From Paramarasmius palmivorus (lineage: Eukaryota; Basidiomycota; Agaricomycetes; Agaricales; Marasmiaceae), in the NCBI GenBank assembly GCA_037176845.1, contig JAYKXP010000046.1, positions 248,001 to 312,000 of the forward strand: 64,000 nucleotides of DNA, read 5' to 3'. The position numbers were made by a program, and so were the translations under genes. A model generated the notes under the pieces. The model did not search any database. It saw only the letters and a program-made list of their open reading frames with translations, and had not been told where the DNA came from. Every line of letters begins with the position of its first letter. Within the stretch, counting starts at the first letter, position 1. Shown piece by piece: positions 23,338 to 36,323 of the stretch.

Positions 23338-25204
23338 ATGAAGGTCGCATGGATTCTGCTGCTGTCTTATGTCTGTGCAGGACGGGCGGTCCATGATCAG
23401 GAAATTTTGGGTTTTGAAAGATTGGGCAATGTGAAAGAGGAATTTCTCGAGCAATATGATGACCTGAAATGTACGTTTTCCTGCCTTTTCTACCCTTTCA
23501 ACTCGTTGAGTACTGTTTAATAGACGAAATCTTCAGTCACCCATCGTTCAAGGACCACCAAATACGAATCGCAAAACCCAAGCTGTGTGATCCTGGAGTG
23601 AAGCAATATTCTGGGTACTTGGATATATCTCAGTCGAAGCATCTCTTCTTCTGGTGAGTCGCAATGCGTTGTAGAGTGAAATCAACCTAACCATTCCAGG
23701 TTCTTCGAATCGCGGCATTCTCCCAAAGATGCACCTTTTCTTCTATGGTTAAACGGTGGTCCTGGTTGTAGTTCATCTGCTGGGTTACTCATGGAGTTGG
23801 GGCCATGCAACATCGCCGAAGAAGGTCAAGACGTGTCATACAACCCGTACAGCTGGACAGAAAGCGCGAACGTCCTCTTCCTTGACCAACCAGTGAATGT
23901 CGGCTTCTCTTACGATGATTATGGAAACACTGTCAACACAAGCTCAGTAGGAGCTCAGGACGTCTACGCCTTCTTCCAACTCTTTTTCCATCGGTTCCCG
24001 GAATACTCGATACAACCCTTCCATGTCGCAGGCGAGAGCTACGGCGGTGTGTACGCCCCACATATCGCGAGCGTTATATACAAGCGTAACAAGCAACTCA
24101 CGATGACCTCGGATATGAAATACATCAACCTCGCGTCTGTCATCCTTGCCAATGGAGTGACAGACCCAAAAATTCAATACTCAACTATCCAGCCATATGC
24201 GTGTGGGGAGGCTCCATACCCTGTTCTCGACCCTTCAGGTTACGAATGCGCTTTCCTTCAGACTCCTACTGAAATCTGCGTTCAGCTAACACAACAATGC
24301 TATGATAATCCAACGCGATCTACGTGTGAACCTGCATCGGTTTACTGTGGTGAAGCGGTGGAAGGCCCGTTGATAAGTGAGCCTGTTTAGTACTCATTAT
24401 GTGTACCAAATTAATCTTTGTCCTTAGATAGTGGTCTGAATCCTATGGACATCCGCAAGTCATGCGTTATCACTGAACTACCCCCTTGTTATGCGGAGTT
24501 CAACTGGATTAACACATGGATGAACAAGACGAGCACCAAAATAGCACTCGGCGTGAATCCACAAAGAAGCTACAATGTGGTGAACTGGCTTTTGAACCGG
24601 GAGATCGCAGCTACAGGAGAAGGAATGGCAAGAACGGCGACATTACTCCCGGAGCTGATCAACGACGGTGTTCGTCTCCTTGTCTATGCGGGAGATGCAG
24701 GTGCATTTTCAATTGCTAAGCCCCGAAACAGTGTCTAATATGAACAAGTTTAGATGGTATGATGACCAACTATATGGTGAGTGTTCCTGTACTATTGTAA
24801 TCTACCGTGTGTAACGAGGGTTGGCCTTACCATTAGGGTAACGAACGCTGGGTAGAAGCTCTGCAAACCCAATTTCACGGCGAGTTCTTGGCCGCAAAGT
24901 CTACCCCTTGGGTTGACTCAAAGAATGGGCGGCCAGCGGGTGAAGTAAGAAGCGCGGGTGGGGCAGGGGTCGCCGCGGGTAATGTTACGTTTGTGAGAGT
25001 ATACGAGGCTGGGTAAGACCATGCTCTTAGGTCGTTGATATAGGGCTAGATCGTTGATACTTGTTTACAGCCACATGGTTCCGTATGATCAACCTCAAGC
25101 AGCATTAGTGAGTGAACCTCAGTCTCGCATAACACGTCCCATAACGTCGAATACAGGACTTGATTACTCGTTGGACAAAGAACGCTCCTCTCTCAAATGT
25201 GTAG
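23338..25204 (+). CDS. Serine carboxypeptidase 1 (family S10)
   Basis: Eight exons: 23338-23470, 23524-23653, 23700-24376, 24428-24700, 24754-24776, 24837-25012, 25071-25107, 25157-25204, giving 498 aa. Signal peptide, then the mature fold with the oxyanion motif [10 protein letters not shown], the nucleophile in GESYGG, the acid in AGDADGMM and the histidine in GHMVPYDQP; the whole catalytic triad is present. Exon 5 is only 23 nt. Such enzymes act in the vacuole or are secreted, and remove C-terminal residues from peptides at acid pH, so they would complete digestion begun by the M35 endopeptidases nearby. It is closely related to carboxypeptidase 2 at 38.5-40.4 kb. Confidence 0.93.
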
Positions 25205-25624
25205 ATTCGTGTGCCTGACCTCGAATGATCAGACGTCACTGCATTTCCAAGAATGTCAATTCAATTTCCATCTTTCTTCATTGATCCAGTTTTTCCCCGC
25301 CCAGAGCGCAAAGCTGACCACCCGGCTCTCAGATGAATGGTCTCGTGAGTGGTCTTGACCTTTCCTGACCTCGCTTCACAGATTCCAGTACCTTCGGTGT
25401 CAGAATTGGCCTCGGCCCGTAGGTGCAGAATGGCAGTTCACGGTGATATGAGGCCTTTTCCACTGACAAGACCTCTCTGACGCATGGAACTTGACATACT
25501 ACTGACCACGGCGGTATCCAGTGACCTATCTTTCGCAGAGAATAAATACAGGGTGTAACAGGTGCACCTCTCCAACAAATCTCACCACTTTTTCTTCACT
25601 CGTAGTCTTCCTCGTCGCATAAAC
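25205..25624. other. Promoter region of cerato-platanin 3
   Basis: 420 bases; an AATAAATACAGG stretch about 80 bases before the ATG may be the core promoter. No gene seen. Confidence 0.45.
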
Positions 25625-26097
25625 ATGAAGTTCACCACTGGTGTCATCGCTCTCGCTCTCGCTGCCCTCGGTGGTGCTGTTCAACTTCAATACGATAACA
25701 CGTACGACAACGCCGGTGGCAGTATGCTGACCGTAGCATGCAGTGACGGACGGAATGGTCTCGCTTCACGATTCCCGACGTTTGGCTCTTTGCCCACCTT
25801 CCCCTTCATTGGAGCGTCGTCCGACATCGGTGGCTGGGATAGCGCTGCTTGTGGCAACTGGTCAGTTATAGTCGGGTATTTTGGATTCATACGCTGACTA
25901 GTTCATGCAGCTATCGACTCACCTACACCTTCCAGGGTGTTACTAGGAGCATTAACGTTGTCGCCATCGACCATGCTGGCAATGGCTTCAACGTCGCACA
26001 AGCTGCGATGGATCGTCTGACGAATGGCAACGCCGTTGCATTGGGAAGGATTGATGTACAATCTCAACAGGTCGCCCGTTCTGAGTGTGGACTGTAA
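25625..26097 (+). CDS. Cerato-platanin 3
   Basis: 140 aa in two exons (25625-25860, 25911-26097). Signal peptide, then VQLQYDNTYDN and the four family cysteines in ACSD, ACGNC and ECGL. The intron is in phase 2 inside the second Cys of CGNC, a different place from cerato-platanins 1 and 2, so it belongs to another gene-structure subgroup. Same strand as carboxypeptidase 1 upstream and cerato-platanin 4 downstream. Confidence 0.92.
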
Positions 26098-26581
26098 AGT
26101 GATACTCTCAGGACGTCGAATGTACGTGCCCGCCTTGCTCGTAATTTCTTGTGCTCACGCTCGCTTAATAGGACTGAAGAATCGACGAAAACGATGTTTA
26201 AGGTTTTGGTGTGTAACACGGACTCAACGGACTACATATATTGTTGTACTGTTCTTGCACTTGTGTTGTAATGGGATCAATCATCGGACTGGATTGCTAA
26301 GGAAAAACCGAGTGACCAAATACGTTGCTGAAAGATCGATATTTGTTGAGGGACCTTGATGGAACTTGAGGTTGTTCGTGTTGGTTTAGCTTCGTAGTTC
26401 TCGATTGTGATTGGGCGGATCACGAATTCGCCAATTCCCCATCGAAGGCACTTCAAAGCTTAAGTTGACTGCGAAGCTTGGAGTAGTTGCTACGTATAGT
26501 AAGAGCAAACGAGCCTTCTCTTCGCCTGCGACTGTATACAAACCTCAGTACCTTTTCACTCTTTCTTCACAAACGCCCAGC
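26098..26581. other. Intergenic region between cerato-platanins 3 and 4
   Basis: 484 bases with the 3' end of gene 3 and the promoter of gene 4. No further gene seen. The reading frame of gene 4 stays open upstream to about 26411, but the signal peptide starts only at 26582. Confidence 0.45.
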
Positions 26582-27007
26582 ATGAAATCCTTCGCCATCT
26601 TCACCTCGATTGCCATCCTCTTTGCAGCTTCTTCAGAAGCTGTAAAACTCAGCTACGATACCACCTACGACAATTCTTCCGGCTCGCTCTTGACCGTTAC
26701 CTGCAGTGACGGTCAGAACGGTTTGGCGAGCGAATACCCCACCTTTGGTGATCTTCCAGGATTTCCTCACATCGGTGCAGCCAGTGGCATCCAGTGGAAC
26801 AGTCCGGATTGCGGCTTTTGCTACGAATTGACACACGCGACTCGGAGGGGCAGAAAGAGTATCTACCTGTTGGCAATGGACCGCAGCGTAGAAGGGTTCA
26901 CGTCCTCACGCCAGGCGATGGATGACTTGACCGGTGGCCGTGCAGTGGAGTTGGGTAGTATCGACGTAGAGGTCCAGAAGGTCGAGGATTCTTCGTGCGG
27001 ATACTAG
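26582..27007 (+). CDS. Cerato-platanin 4, intronless
   Basis: Single exon, 141 aa. The chosen ATG starts a clear signal peptide (MKSFAIFTSIAIL), followed by KLSYDTTYDNSSG and cysteines in TCSDG, DCGFC and SCGY. It differs from its neighbours by a basic RRGRK stretch after ELTHAT and a shorter link after the second Cys pair. The introns found in copies 1-3 are absent, so it may have lost an intron or descend from an intronless ancestor, as cerato-platanin 5 does. Confidence 0.9.
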   Translation: MKSFAIFTSIAILFAASSEAVKLSYDTTYDNSSGSLLTVTCSDGQNGLASEYPTFGDLPGFPHIGAASGIQWNSPDCGFCYELTHATRRGRKSIYLLAMDRSVEGFTSSRQAMDDLTGGRAVELGSIDVEVQKVEDSSCGY

Positions 27008-27289
27008 ATTGCATTATAGTGAGTCTTTGCGAACCAGTAATGTGGCAATGCTAATTCTGTCTTCCTACAAGTTGGTCGCCAGTCCGCAGTAAGGGTGTGG
27101 CGGTAATTAGCACTTGATAATGGACGTTGTATAAAAATCGCCGTACTTATGTATCTGGATTGCAAGAAATGAGTATATAGTACAACAAGAAACATCGCAG
27201 AAAGTCCGCCCAAGTAAACCCAGAATCTCGTATAAGAAGAGTACTAGCTGTCCTTTTTTAATCATGAAGGCGTCGTAAAGAGTATGGAT

Positions 27290-30200
27290 TCAACGACGCT
27301 CTCGTACTCTGAGCCACACAATGCCGATAACGCCTATGCCAAATCCAGCGATGAACGCGAACAGTATCAGAACATCTCGGTAATAGTTGTTTTGGCCGAA
27401 CCCAAAGAGCTTTAATGTGATGCCATTAGCACCTGGAAGTGAGGCGAGCGGATAAAACTTACTATCTCCATGATCAAAGCCGCGGATACATTCACTGGAA
27501 CGCCTGAAAGCGTATCTTGAATCATCAAGCCCGAGCCTACTTCATTCACTGCCAGCGCTTCGAGGCAATATTTCAATGGGCAGAGCCATTGGAGCCAACG
27601 AAGAACCGGAGGAATTGTATTCAGATGAACGAAGAATCCAGCAAAGGTCATTTGATAGAGCGCTGTTAATGCCGATAGAAGGATGGCAATACCACCGTTG
27701 TGGAAGAGGGTTCCGAGTAGGAAATTCTGCCGGCCAACCTAGTTAGACTAACTTGTAATCATGGGGAAAGGCTTCACTCACAAAGAGAGTCAATGCTAGT
27801 GTATAAAGGACTAAGATGAACAAGAATTTAAAGAAGTTGGCCGCGTCAGAGGAGAGGCCAGTCATCCAATACGTGCTAAGATATCCATGTTAGGAAGTGG
27901 TGACTGAGACGGAGGTTGTTCTTACATAGTCGAAACAATGATTGTCGGTATGATACGTAGAGGAACGACATCGAAGATGAATCGCGAGACCAGCCATGCC
28001 GTGGGACTATAGAAAATTAGAGCCAAACGATACGTAGAGACGGGAACGCCTTACCTATAGTAAGAGCTTGATCGTTCACGGAGGAAGAGAGGCCGAATCT
28101 CAACGATGTTGTAGAGTGCACTCAATGAAGAGAATGCGACAAGAGCACCCTGGATTGGAAGTCAGCAAAATTGTCGGCCTACGTGTAGATGGTAAAGTAC
28201 CCACCAAGAAGAATAAGCACCCAACTCTCGACTGGAAACCAGCTATAGTGATACCCGTCTGATAGTAAAGACCGCCACAGAACACTCCCAAGACACATGA
28301 GACAGCCACATGGGTGAGGAACAGCGTCTTATCTCTGTGCGATCATCAGTGGTAACGTAAGACAATTAAGCAACCGATGCCTACCTCTTTAGTATCTTCC
28401 ATTCACGTCCAGACAAACGTTGTATCTGTGTCAAAAACGTCGTTGCACAGTGAGTTTGTCCCGAAAGAAGACCAGTTCGTCGACGCCGGTCGCCAGACAA
28501 CTCTATCCTCGAGTCGGTACTCGAAGATCCTGGGGATTTTTCGTCGACTACTGCATCAGGATCGAGAGGTCGAGTGCTATCAGTGTGGGTGAGCTGTAGT
28601 CGTCGTTTGGATTGAAGTAACGAGAGTGGTGGATCGCTAGCAACCTCCAACATGTAATCGGCAACATTGTATCCTTGTTGGTATGGTGGGAGGCCTTCTA
28701 TTCCAACTTGAGAGAAGTGATCTATCGGGGCGAAGGAACCTGGACCGCAGTAAAGAGCGTGTCCGTGTGACAGAACAAGGATGGTGTCGAATGCTTGGTA
28801 CAATTGTGAACTATAGGAGGGTTAGTTACGCCGACATGAATGATATTCATGTCAAGAACATACCTTGGCTGATGAATAGAGGCTATTATGGCAGTCGGAT
28901 TGGAAGCATCATGAGCTAACGAGCGAAGAACATTTGCTACTCTCCAAGCCGAAACCGAGTCCAATCCTACCCGATACCGAAACCGATACGTTCAACAGGG
29001 TTTCCGTCAATAAAAACGACGCAACTCACCAGACGTTGGCTCGTCCAGTATAAGCACATCCGGGCTTGCAATGAGTTCCAGTCCAATACTAACTCTCCTC
29101 ATCTCACCTCCACTGATACCTCTGGACCTACTTCCGCTAGCATCTGCACCATAACCAATTCGGGTGTTCCGCAGATGTGCGATGCCCAGCTTTTCCATCA
29201 ATTGATCCACCCGCGTCTGTTTTTCTAGATCGGGAACACCTTCAGGCAAACGTAACCGAGCGGCAAATAGCATAGCCTCGTATACAGTGAGCATTGGCGG
29301 AAGAACATCTTGCTGAGGGACGAAACCAATTCGAGGCCGTGTGGTGTGGGATGAAGGGAAAGATACGCTGCCAGAAACAACACCAGATTTTGCCTTGCCT
29401 GCGAGAATCTCTACCAAGGTCGTCTTGCCGGCACCTGTACCAAAAATTTAGGGCTCGAACGCCTCAATGTGAATGAGAAGCGTACCACTAGGACCTAGAA
29501 TTGCCATCATCTGCCCAGGGAGAACACGGCCACTGACGGCATCTAGAATGACTTTGTCGTCTGATATGTTCTTATCACCCCGCTTCGTGAACCATGTCGT
29601 CCCTTTGGTTCCAGGAATAACATAGCTGACATTATTCCATTCCACGGTGACACCTCCGCCTTCGATATTGGTATATCCTGCGCGTCGAGCTCTCCGCTGA
29701 GCGATAAGCCCAAATATGAGAACAAGCAGGGCCAACAGGAGTATCCCTCCGACGACAGCTAGACCTGCAATAACGCCTCCGCTGAGAGAGTGATCGGTTG
29801 TGCTGGTGCTACTCGTGGCGTTCCCACCGTTGTCGATCACAAACTGGTTGACACATTCGCCGAAAGAACACCCAGTAAATGTCAGACCACTGGAACCGAA
29901 GACGTTTTGGATCGTGGCTTGTTTGAAGGCACAGTTGGCTTGCCCGGTAGAGTTATCCGGAGCGTTGCATTCAATGTCCAAGTTACCGCTGAGGGTGTTG
30001 ATAACGCCAGTCAAGTTGCTGACTGTGACGCGTCCACAAAAAGTCCCATTTGGAACGCATGTGCACTGTTGTAGGTCTGTGAGTAGGGGTCAAAGACGGG
30101 GAAGTGGTGTTTCTAACCTTGAGGTTTTGACAATTCCAGACGGAGGAACCCTCGCCGTTGTTATTCAAGTTTTGAGCGCAAGAATCTGCTGTGCAATAGA

Positions 30201-30836
30201 ATTCTTCTTCGCCATCATAGAAGACTTGGGCATAGACAGTTCCGGATTCACCAAATGAAGTGGTGTTGGGAAGAGGACTGAGCGAAGGATCTATGGTACG
30301 TATGATGTTGGCAGTAGTGGAGCCGGGATATATCGCCTTGAGAGTAGGATTCTACGGCCGAGGATTATTAGTACAAGAGTGAAATAAGTAATAAGACGAC
30401 GCACATCTACTCGGCAGCTCATCTGGCTAGAAGCATAGACTCGTGGCTTCGTGTTGCACACCAATGTTCTATTCTGGCCGCTTTCAGCACCTGCTAGTCC
30501 AGGAGATGCACCCCCTGTTGATGTGACAGAATTGTACGCAGTTTGGCAGGCGTTCGCGCTTTGACAAACATTGCAAGCAGTGCCAGTCCAGCCACTCTGA
30601 CACTGGCATCCTGAAGACGTTAGGTTTGCCAATCCACTGGATGTAGAAGTATATGGACGCTGCGATCCCTGGAAAAGGGTTCCTCCACAAGCAAGTTCAT
30701 TGCATGAAGAACCACCGAAACCAACTGGACATGAACACGACGACCCATTCTGGAATCCATAATTTTCGCAAGATTGAGCTTTGACCAATAGTGGGAAGAG
30801 TATCGAGAGTAAGGAGAGCTGAATTCTAGCCTTCAT
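27290..30836 (-). CDS. ADP1-like ABC transporter (ABCG half-size, EGF-like N-terminus)
   Basis: About eleven exons from 30836 to 27290. Signal peptide, then a Cys-rich extracellular part with EGF-like spacing (CSCPVGFGGSSC, CQCQSGWTGTAC), then one membrane helix near 29700. The nucleotide-binding domain follows: Walker A GPSGAGKTT (split by an intron at about 29438-29484), the signature ISGGEMRR, Walker B VLILDEPTSG and the switch IIASIHQPR. The ABC2-type membrane domain with six helices ends in LRVRERR. This order matches yeast Adp1 (YCR011C), an ABCG family member of unknown substrate. No disruption was found in any exon checked. Probably an ATP-driven exporter of lipids or hydrophobic compounds in an internal or plasma membrane. 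It converges towards cerato-platanin 4. Confidence 0.9.
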
Positions 30837-31744
30837 CGTGACCTTTTGCGAGATCCTTCACATTCCTCAGCGAGAAGTACCCTAAACTCAATTCGTCAAC
30901 TTCTAGACAATTTCAAAAGCGGAAAAACGAACCAACTGCACTCGCCTAGCTGCTCAAAAGCGAGAAGGATTTGTTGGGAGAAATGGTCGAAGATTCACAG
31001 CTATATGAAGGGAAAAGGTGGGAAAACGGAAGAACTGGACGGATGGAGGATGTTATTGCACGATTTTCCAATCAAAAGGTACACCTGGGGTCCGGGCGCC
31101 TATTCCCGTTCCGCTTCCCACGCACTCCACTCCTCTTTCCTTTCTCCACCATCTCGTTGTGGACAACGATATCCTGGAGATCCTGGTTCAGTCACTTGTA
31201 CCTCACGTCTCGGTCGAGAAGATATGTTTCACTAGAAAAAAAGCCTATGACTTGCTCATAGAATGCCTTTTCTGTTCAAATTGGTTGCTTCCAATGAGGT
31301 AACAACACTTCTGCCGGTTTGTGGCCAACATGGCTTCTGATAGCTGGTTGTACATAAATTCCTTCCTTTCATCACAATTCTATCAAGTGCAAAACCAAGT
31401 CAATTTCTTACGTGGTTGATCTCGAGGCGCGTCTAAAGTTGAAGCCCCCTTCGTTACTTCGATTTTCAGTATCTCCGGGATCAATTTCTCAAAGTTCTTG
31501 GTCGACAACTCCAACCCTGCGGTGATGATCATGCAGGAGGCTCAGGCCGCCCATCTACTGTAATAATCCGAGTTACTCGTGGAGTTCCAGTTTCTAAGCG
31601 CGTCTGCGCTCATGAATGTTACGCATCGCTCAACTGAGCGTCATGTTTCACGCACCGCCATTCGCCTCGCGTCTTCCACTCTGGACTTGCTCCACCGTAC
31701 ACACCTATAAAACGAGCATCTCTGGAGACGAGATCCCCAGAACC
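30837..31744. other. Divergent promoter region of the ABC transporter and M35 copy 5
   Basis: 908 bases between divergently transcribed genes. TATAAAA at 31706-31712 lies about 35 bases before the ATG of M35 copy 5. No gene seen. Confidence 0.5.
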
Positions 31745-33148
31745 ATGATAACCTCTTCGCTTCTTCACTTGGCCTCTGTTTTCCTGCTGGCCGCGACAAT
31801 AGTGGCAGCTGAAACGAGCCTATCGTTGAAGGTGTCTGGTATGTTTCTTTCCTCATCAGGATCTCATCATCCGATACTAAAGCCTCGTGTTTCTAGGTCC
31901 TCAAAATGTTGACGGTGTCCACAACCTCAAAGTCCTCGCCACGTTGACGAACACCGGAAGTGACACCCTTAAATTATTGAATGACCCACGGTCCCTTTTG
32001 TCAAAGGCACCCACGAACACATTCCTCATCAAAAGCGAAAATGGATACACGCCCTCATTCCATGGTTTGAAGATGAAGTACACCCCCTTGTGGTCTATGA
32101 ATAATGATGCCTCCAATAAGACTTTCACCGTACTGGAGCCTGGTCAATCAGTCGAAGTCGAGCATGACTGTACGTTGCTCTTTACATACATCGTACTTTT
32201 CCTTCGCTGACGCCACAGTCTGCAGTGTCATCTGCATATGATTTCACAAACAGCGGGGAAGGAGCATACGACATCGATACCGCCAAGACGTTCCGTTATC
32301 TCGATGAATCTACTCAGCAACTCAAGACAATCGAAGCTAAAGTCGAGCGCGCTTTCAAATCCAAGATCTCCGGAAAGCTTCTCAAAGCCCGAACTCCCCG
32401 ACCAGTCAGACGTTCTCCAGGAAGGATTGAGTATAGCAATTGCTCCAAGAAACAGCAACGTCAGATCCTCAATGCGACAATTGCTGCTCAGTCGTATACT
32501 AATTGTTCGCATTCGTAAGTACCAGCCCGTGTATGGCAATAGATTGTGGCTGAACCACTCTGTTCTAAGGTACCTAACCAAGAACAACGAGACTGGCACA
32601 CCCCGTTACGAAACGTGGTTCGGAAACTTCACCCAGGCGCGTCACGACAATGTTACTACCAACTTTGCGAGCCTCCTGAAGCACCCGTATACAAACTACA
32701 CGTACGAGTGTCAGCCAGAGGACTGCGGCTCGGAGACTACCTTTGCATATGTGTAAGCTCATTTTCAGTATACAAACATCCAGCTTGCTGAATAAATTAT
32801 GCAGATACCCTACCGAGTTCGTGCATCTCTTCGTCTCCTTTAGCCTTTCCTGACTATTACTTCAGGTTCGGGACTATCTACCTCTGCGGCGGTTTCTGGA
32901 ATACCACTAACACTGGTGCCGACTCTCGAGTGCGTGATCAACAGAGGTCCTTATCCTTGATACTAACAGGTCTTTAGGCTGGAACCCTTGTCCACGAAGC
33001 GAGTCACTTTGAAATTACTGCAGGGACCGATGACCATGCCTACCAAAGGGGCCCCGCCCAGGAACTCGCCGAGGAGAATCCAGATGTGGCCATTAATAAT
33101 GCAGACAGTTATGAGTACTTTGTGGAGAATGTTGAAGAGCTTGAGTAG
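31745..33148 (+). CDS. M35 metalloendopeptidase copy 5, divergent
   Basis: Seven exons: 31745-31838, 31897-32169, 32226-32514, 32570-32752, 32805-32816, 32866-32929, 32978-33148, giving 361 aa. Same precursor layout as the 5' array: signal peptide, propeptide, then mature domain with CGGFWN, HEASH and GTDD. It differs by an extra Asn-rich loop in the propeptide, a mature N-terminus after a basic RRSPGR stretch, several N-glycosylation sites (NCS, NAT, NET, NYT), and more Glu near the C-terminus. Exon 5 is a 12-nt micro-exon encoding most of YPTE. The last intron of copies 1-4 is missing here, while an intron inside DSRAG is new. It probably has a different specificity or pH range from the array genes. 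Confidence 0.9.
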
Positions 33149-33475
33149 AGGGAGACGACTCGGAGGACTAACTGAATAACAATTACGATACATCACGGAC
33201 AGGACAGGACAGGATTACAGACAATCTATCTCATGTTATTTATGTATTTAAAGCTCCGAAAGCCTTGTAACTACGTGGCTAGGTAGTACAGCATTACTGG
33301 GCGCTTACTCGTTGTCATTCTGTCGGCGATGACTCTAAAAATGGAATATCCATAAGTAGCTCCGTCTAGAAGTTCAAGCTTGCTCGAAGTCAATTGGGTT
33401 TTAGGCTCTGCATGCTATGGGGCGAGCACGAGACGGTGGAAATCAGCAAACAAGGCAGTGTCGATAATAGTAAGG
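33149..33475. other. Intergenic region after M35 copy 5
   Basis: 327 bases between convergent genes, with a short GGACAGGACAGGACAGG direct repeat near 33195. No gene seen. Confidence 0.45.
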
Positions 33476-33940
33476 TCATCCAAACAAACTACGATACATG
33501 ATGGCGCCTAAAAGCAGCGCAACCCCCACCATACCCAACAGCGCAGCGCATATTAGGAGAAACTTGGGCATCCAGGCGTTCCACTCCATGTATACAGGAC
33601 ACATGAAGAAAAACCCGGCAATCACTGAGAACAGCGCCGAGAGGGACGAAAACACGAAAATGTTTGTCGCCACTGCCCTGATAGGTCCTTCAAGGGAGGT
33701 TTCGGAGTAGTTGACGAGGAGGACCATGATGTACATGGGTACAGCTGCTAAGGCGCCGTGAGCTCTTGGGTTGTTAATGAGTGCTAGACGAGTTTGTCGG
33801 CCTTCAATGGAATCGTTAGATTAAGCTCCTATATTTTAAAGCCGACACTCACCGATGTCTTCCTCCAGATCCTCTAGATCTTCATTCTCTACAGCATCAT
33901 GATCTTTCTCTCGAAAGCAGAAGAGTTGCGTTACTGGCAT
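33476..33940 (-). CDS. Small multi-pass membrane protein, unknown function
   Basis: Two exons (33940-33853, 33801-33476), 137 aa. The N-terminus is acidic (VENEDLEDLEEDIG) and cytosolic-looking. Three hydrophobic segments follow: around PMYIMVLLVNY, around IFVFSSLSALFSVIAGFFF, and the C-terminal LLICAALLGMVGVALLLGAI. I do not recognise a family. The intron is a normal 51-nt GT-AG intron, which supports a real gene. It lies 183 bases downstream of the amino-acid permease on the same strand, but fungal genes rarely share transcripts, so co-function is only a guess. Confidence 0.65.
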
Positions 33941-34123
33941 TGACGGTTACACAGATAGAGACTTAAATAGGGGCTATGTCGAGCCGCTTGCTAACCTAAA
34001 CAAAGCAAGGCATGTGGTGCTTCTTAGTATATTGGAAGGCTAGTGCATATTCTACTATGTCATTAAATCAAATGGATTTAGGATGCTATGAAGTTGTCAT
34101 TGGACTTCTCAACACCTGTTGGT

Positions 34124-36323
34124 CTACACAGGAGAAGTACAACCGAAAGATGTAGCTGCACCAGCCTTGAACGTTTCCCGAATCGCAGTTCCCGACCCAT
34201 ACATCCCTGTTTGAGAAGCTCAGTCAACGCTGTTTTCAAACGCGTTTCCAAAATACTCACCCAGACACGCCATAGCCGCACTTCCCAAAAACAGTGTCAG
34301 ATTGAACAGGTTGAAATACCACCTGCCGCCGAACACTGCGCGTTTCCAGCGTGAGCCATCGTGCCATGTGTCACCTGGATCTTCACCACTTGGTTCGTTG
34401 ATGCTGCGTGTCGAGACGTTCTTGCCGTATCCTTCCGCAAACACACGGATCTGATATCCAAGAAGGAGGAGTGGAGGGAAGGTATAGGTGAACTGCATGA
34501 TGCAGATGGCGGCGATAAGACCAGAGATTGTCTGAACTTGCGGGATTGCGGATCCGACGATGAAAGCTGTTGTGCGAGTTCAACATGGGTACAAGACCAA
34601 CGAGAAAGTGACTCACCGAGTGACCAGTACAGCACCACCATAACTTGGTAACGTGAGTCCTCAGTAATGTCATCGCGGTGTCTGAGTAGTATCACTCACT
34701 CGGCCACAAAAACCTTCCCTTTCGGCTCATGAGCGGCGGCCCTTTGAACCAGCCCTCCACGATGTGGTAGTATGCAACCTCTACAAAAGATCGCGGATCA
34801 ACTAACCAGAACACGAATGTGATAGAACCACGCACTGATACCAATGTTTCCATACAACCCAGCGGCAATAATGCCTGTTATCAAAGCGAGGACGTTCCCA
34901 ACATCCTGCCACGACTGCTTGCTCACGCCTTGGAAGGCCAATCCCAACGTAAACTGGCCTTGGAATGAGTACACGTACAATCCGTACATGAGATAGACGG
35001 TCGAGATGAGGAGCTGGGCGCAGACCTGGTGAGAGGTTGTGAGTGTCTAATTACAGTAGAGAATATCACAGACATACCATTCCTTTCCAAAAGTCCATCG
35101 GTCTTCTCATCTCGGCCATGAACTCGGGGAAGATCATAGCCCCACCGTATGCAAAGACCATGTTCATGATCCCATTGACCTGCAGAATGTGAGACGACAC
35201 TCAAATGCATTATGGGTGTACTTACCTTTGCGAATAAGGGTAGTGAGACGAAGGCAGACTTCATCACAGGGGCAGGGTCGAGGCCAAAGGATGCTTTAGC
35301 GGCCGCGAAGTTCGGTGGTGAGTGTGCAACGAAGCCCATGGACGTGAAAATGATGGTAAGATTCAGCCAGACAGCCCTGAAACACCCGTCAGAGGACAAG
35401 TCTATAACCCGCGAGCGCACTCACGAGTTTGCGAGCCAGCCATAATTCTTCAAAGTTCTTATCTGCCCGATAACCATACCAACAAGTGCCCAAATTAGGA
35501 TGCTGATTGAGAAACAGAATTGATGATTCGCAGCGATTTGTTCTACTGCCTGACCGTTCGAGAGACAGATCGTGCCAACCTGAAAATGATCATTCAAATG
35601 TCAGAGTAAGTACTATAGGACCGGTTCAAGAACTGACGTTAACGATCAACTGCAGAGATTGCAACGCAGTGCAAAGATGCTTGAACCAATTGCCGAGGAT
35701 TCGACCCCCTAGGTCCGAATAGGTTCTCACAGGGTACTGAACTGAGTCCAATTTGCAGAAGAGGTGTGAGAGAATCAGCCCAGTATAGCATGCGACGCCT
35801 CCCACTGTTTGGAACAACCTGTTCGGCTCAGAATTCGGGAGAAAGAGGGGCCGTAAGACTTACTAACGACATAGAGAATAGCTCCTGGTACATAACCCAC
35901 TTGTGAGAAGGCGAATGGGGCGTTGAACGGCCCCAGGATGTCTGTTGTGATGAGATAGAATACGGAAATCCACGTAGCGGTACGGAGAGCACGTTGAGCT
36001 GTGAGGAGTTCCTCTTGGTCTACGCCGCTTTTCCCCAGAATTCCTGGGCTTGATGTTCTGCACTTGACTGGTCAGGGATTGAAAATAAAGGTCAAGTCAT
36101 AGATACGCACCCGGTATGTCCACCTGCGTCCTTCTCCTTGGAACGAGTCAAAGCAGCCAAACGAATGTACTCCCGAAGAGTGGGTTCTGCATCTCACGAT
36201 AGATGAGGATTAGTAGGTGCCTAACACCGCACTCGTAGACTCACCTGGCTGCGTCTGTACAGGGAGTTCGGATGGGGCCTCATCTTCCACAAGAATCTTT
36301 TCGTTTTTGTCGTGCAAGGACAT
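34124..36323 (-). CDS. Amino-acid permease (AAAP / Aa_trans family)
   Basis: About eleven exons from the ATG at 36323 to the TAG at 34124. Cytosolic acidic N-terminus (MSLHDKNEKILVEDE), then about eleven membrane segments. Conserved pieces include TTDILGPFNAPFAF, GGVACYTGLILS, VWLNLTIIFTSMGFV, AYGGAMIFPEFMAEM-like sequence, and TFPPLLLLGYQ. These fit fungal neutral amino-acid transporters of the Aa_trans superfamily (mtr-like) driven by proton coupling. The final exon encodes LGMYGSGTAIRETFKAG and ends shortly after. Context of secreted endo- and exopeptidases suggests uptake of released amino acids, which is an inference from position. Confidence 0.85.
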
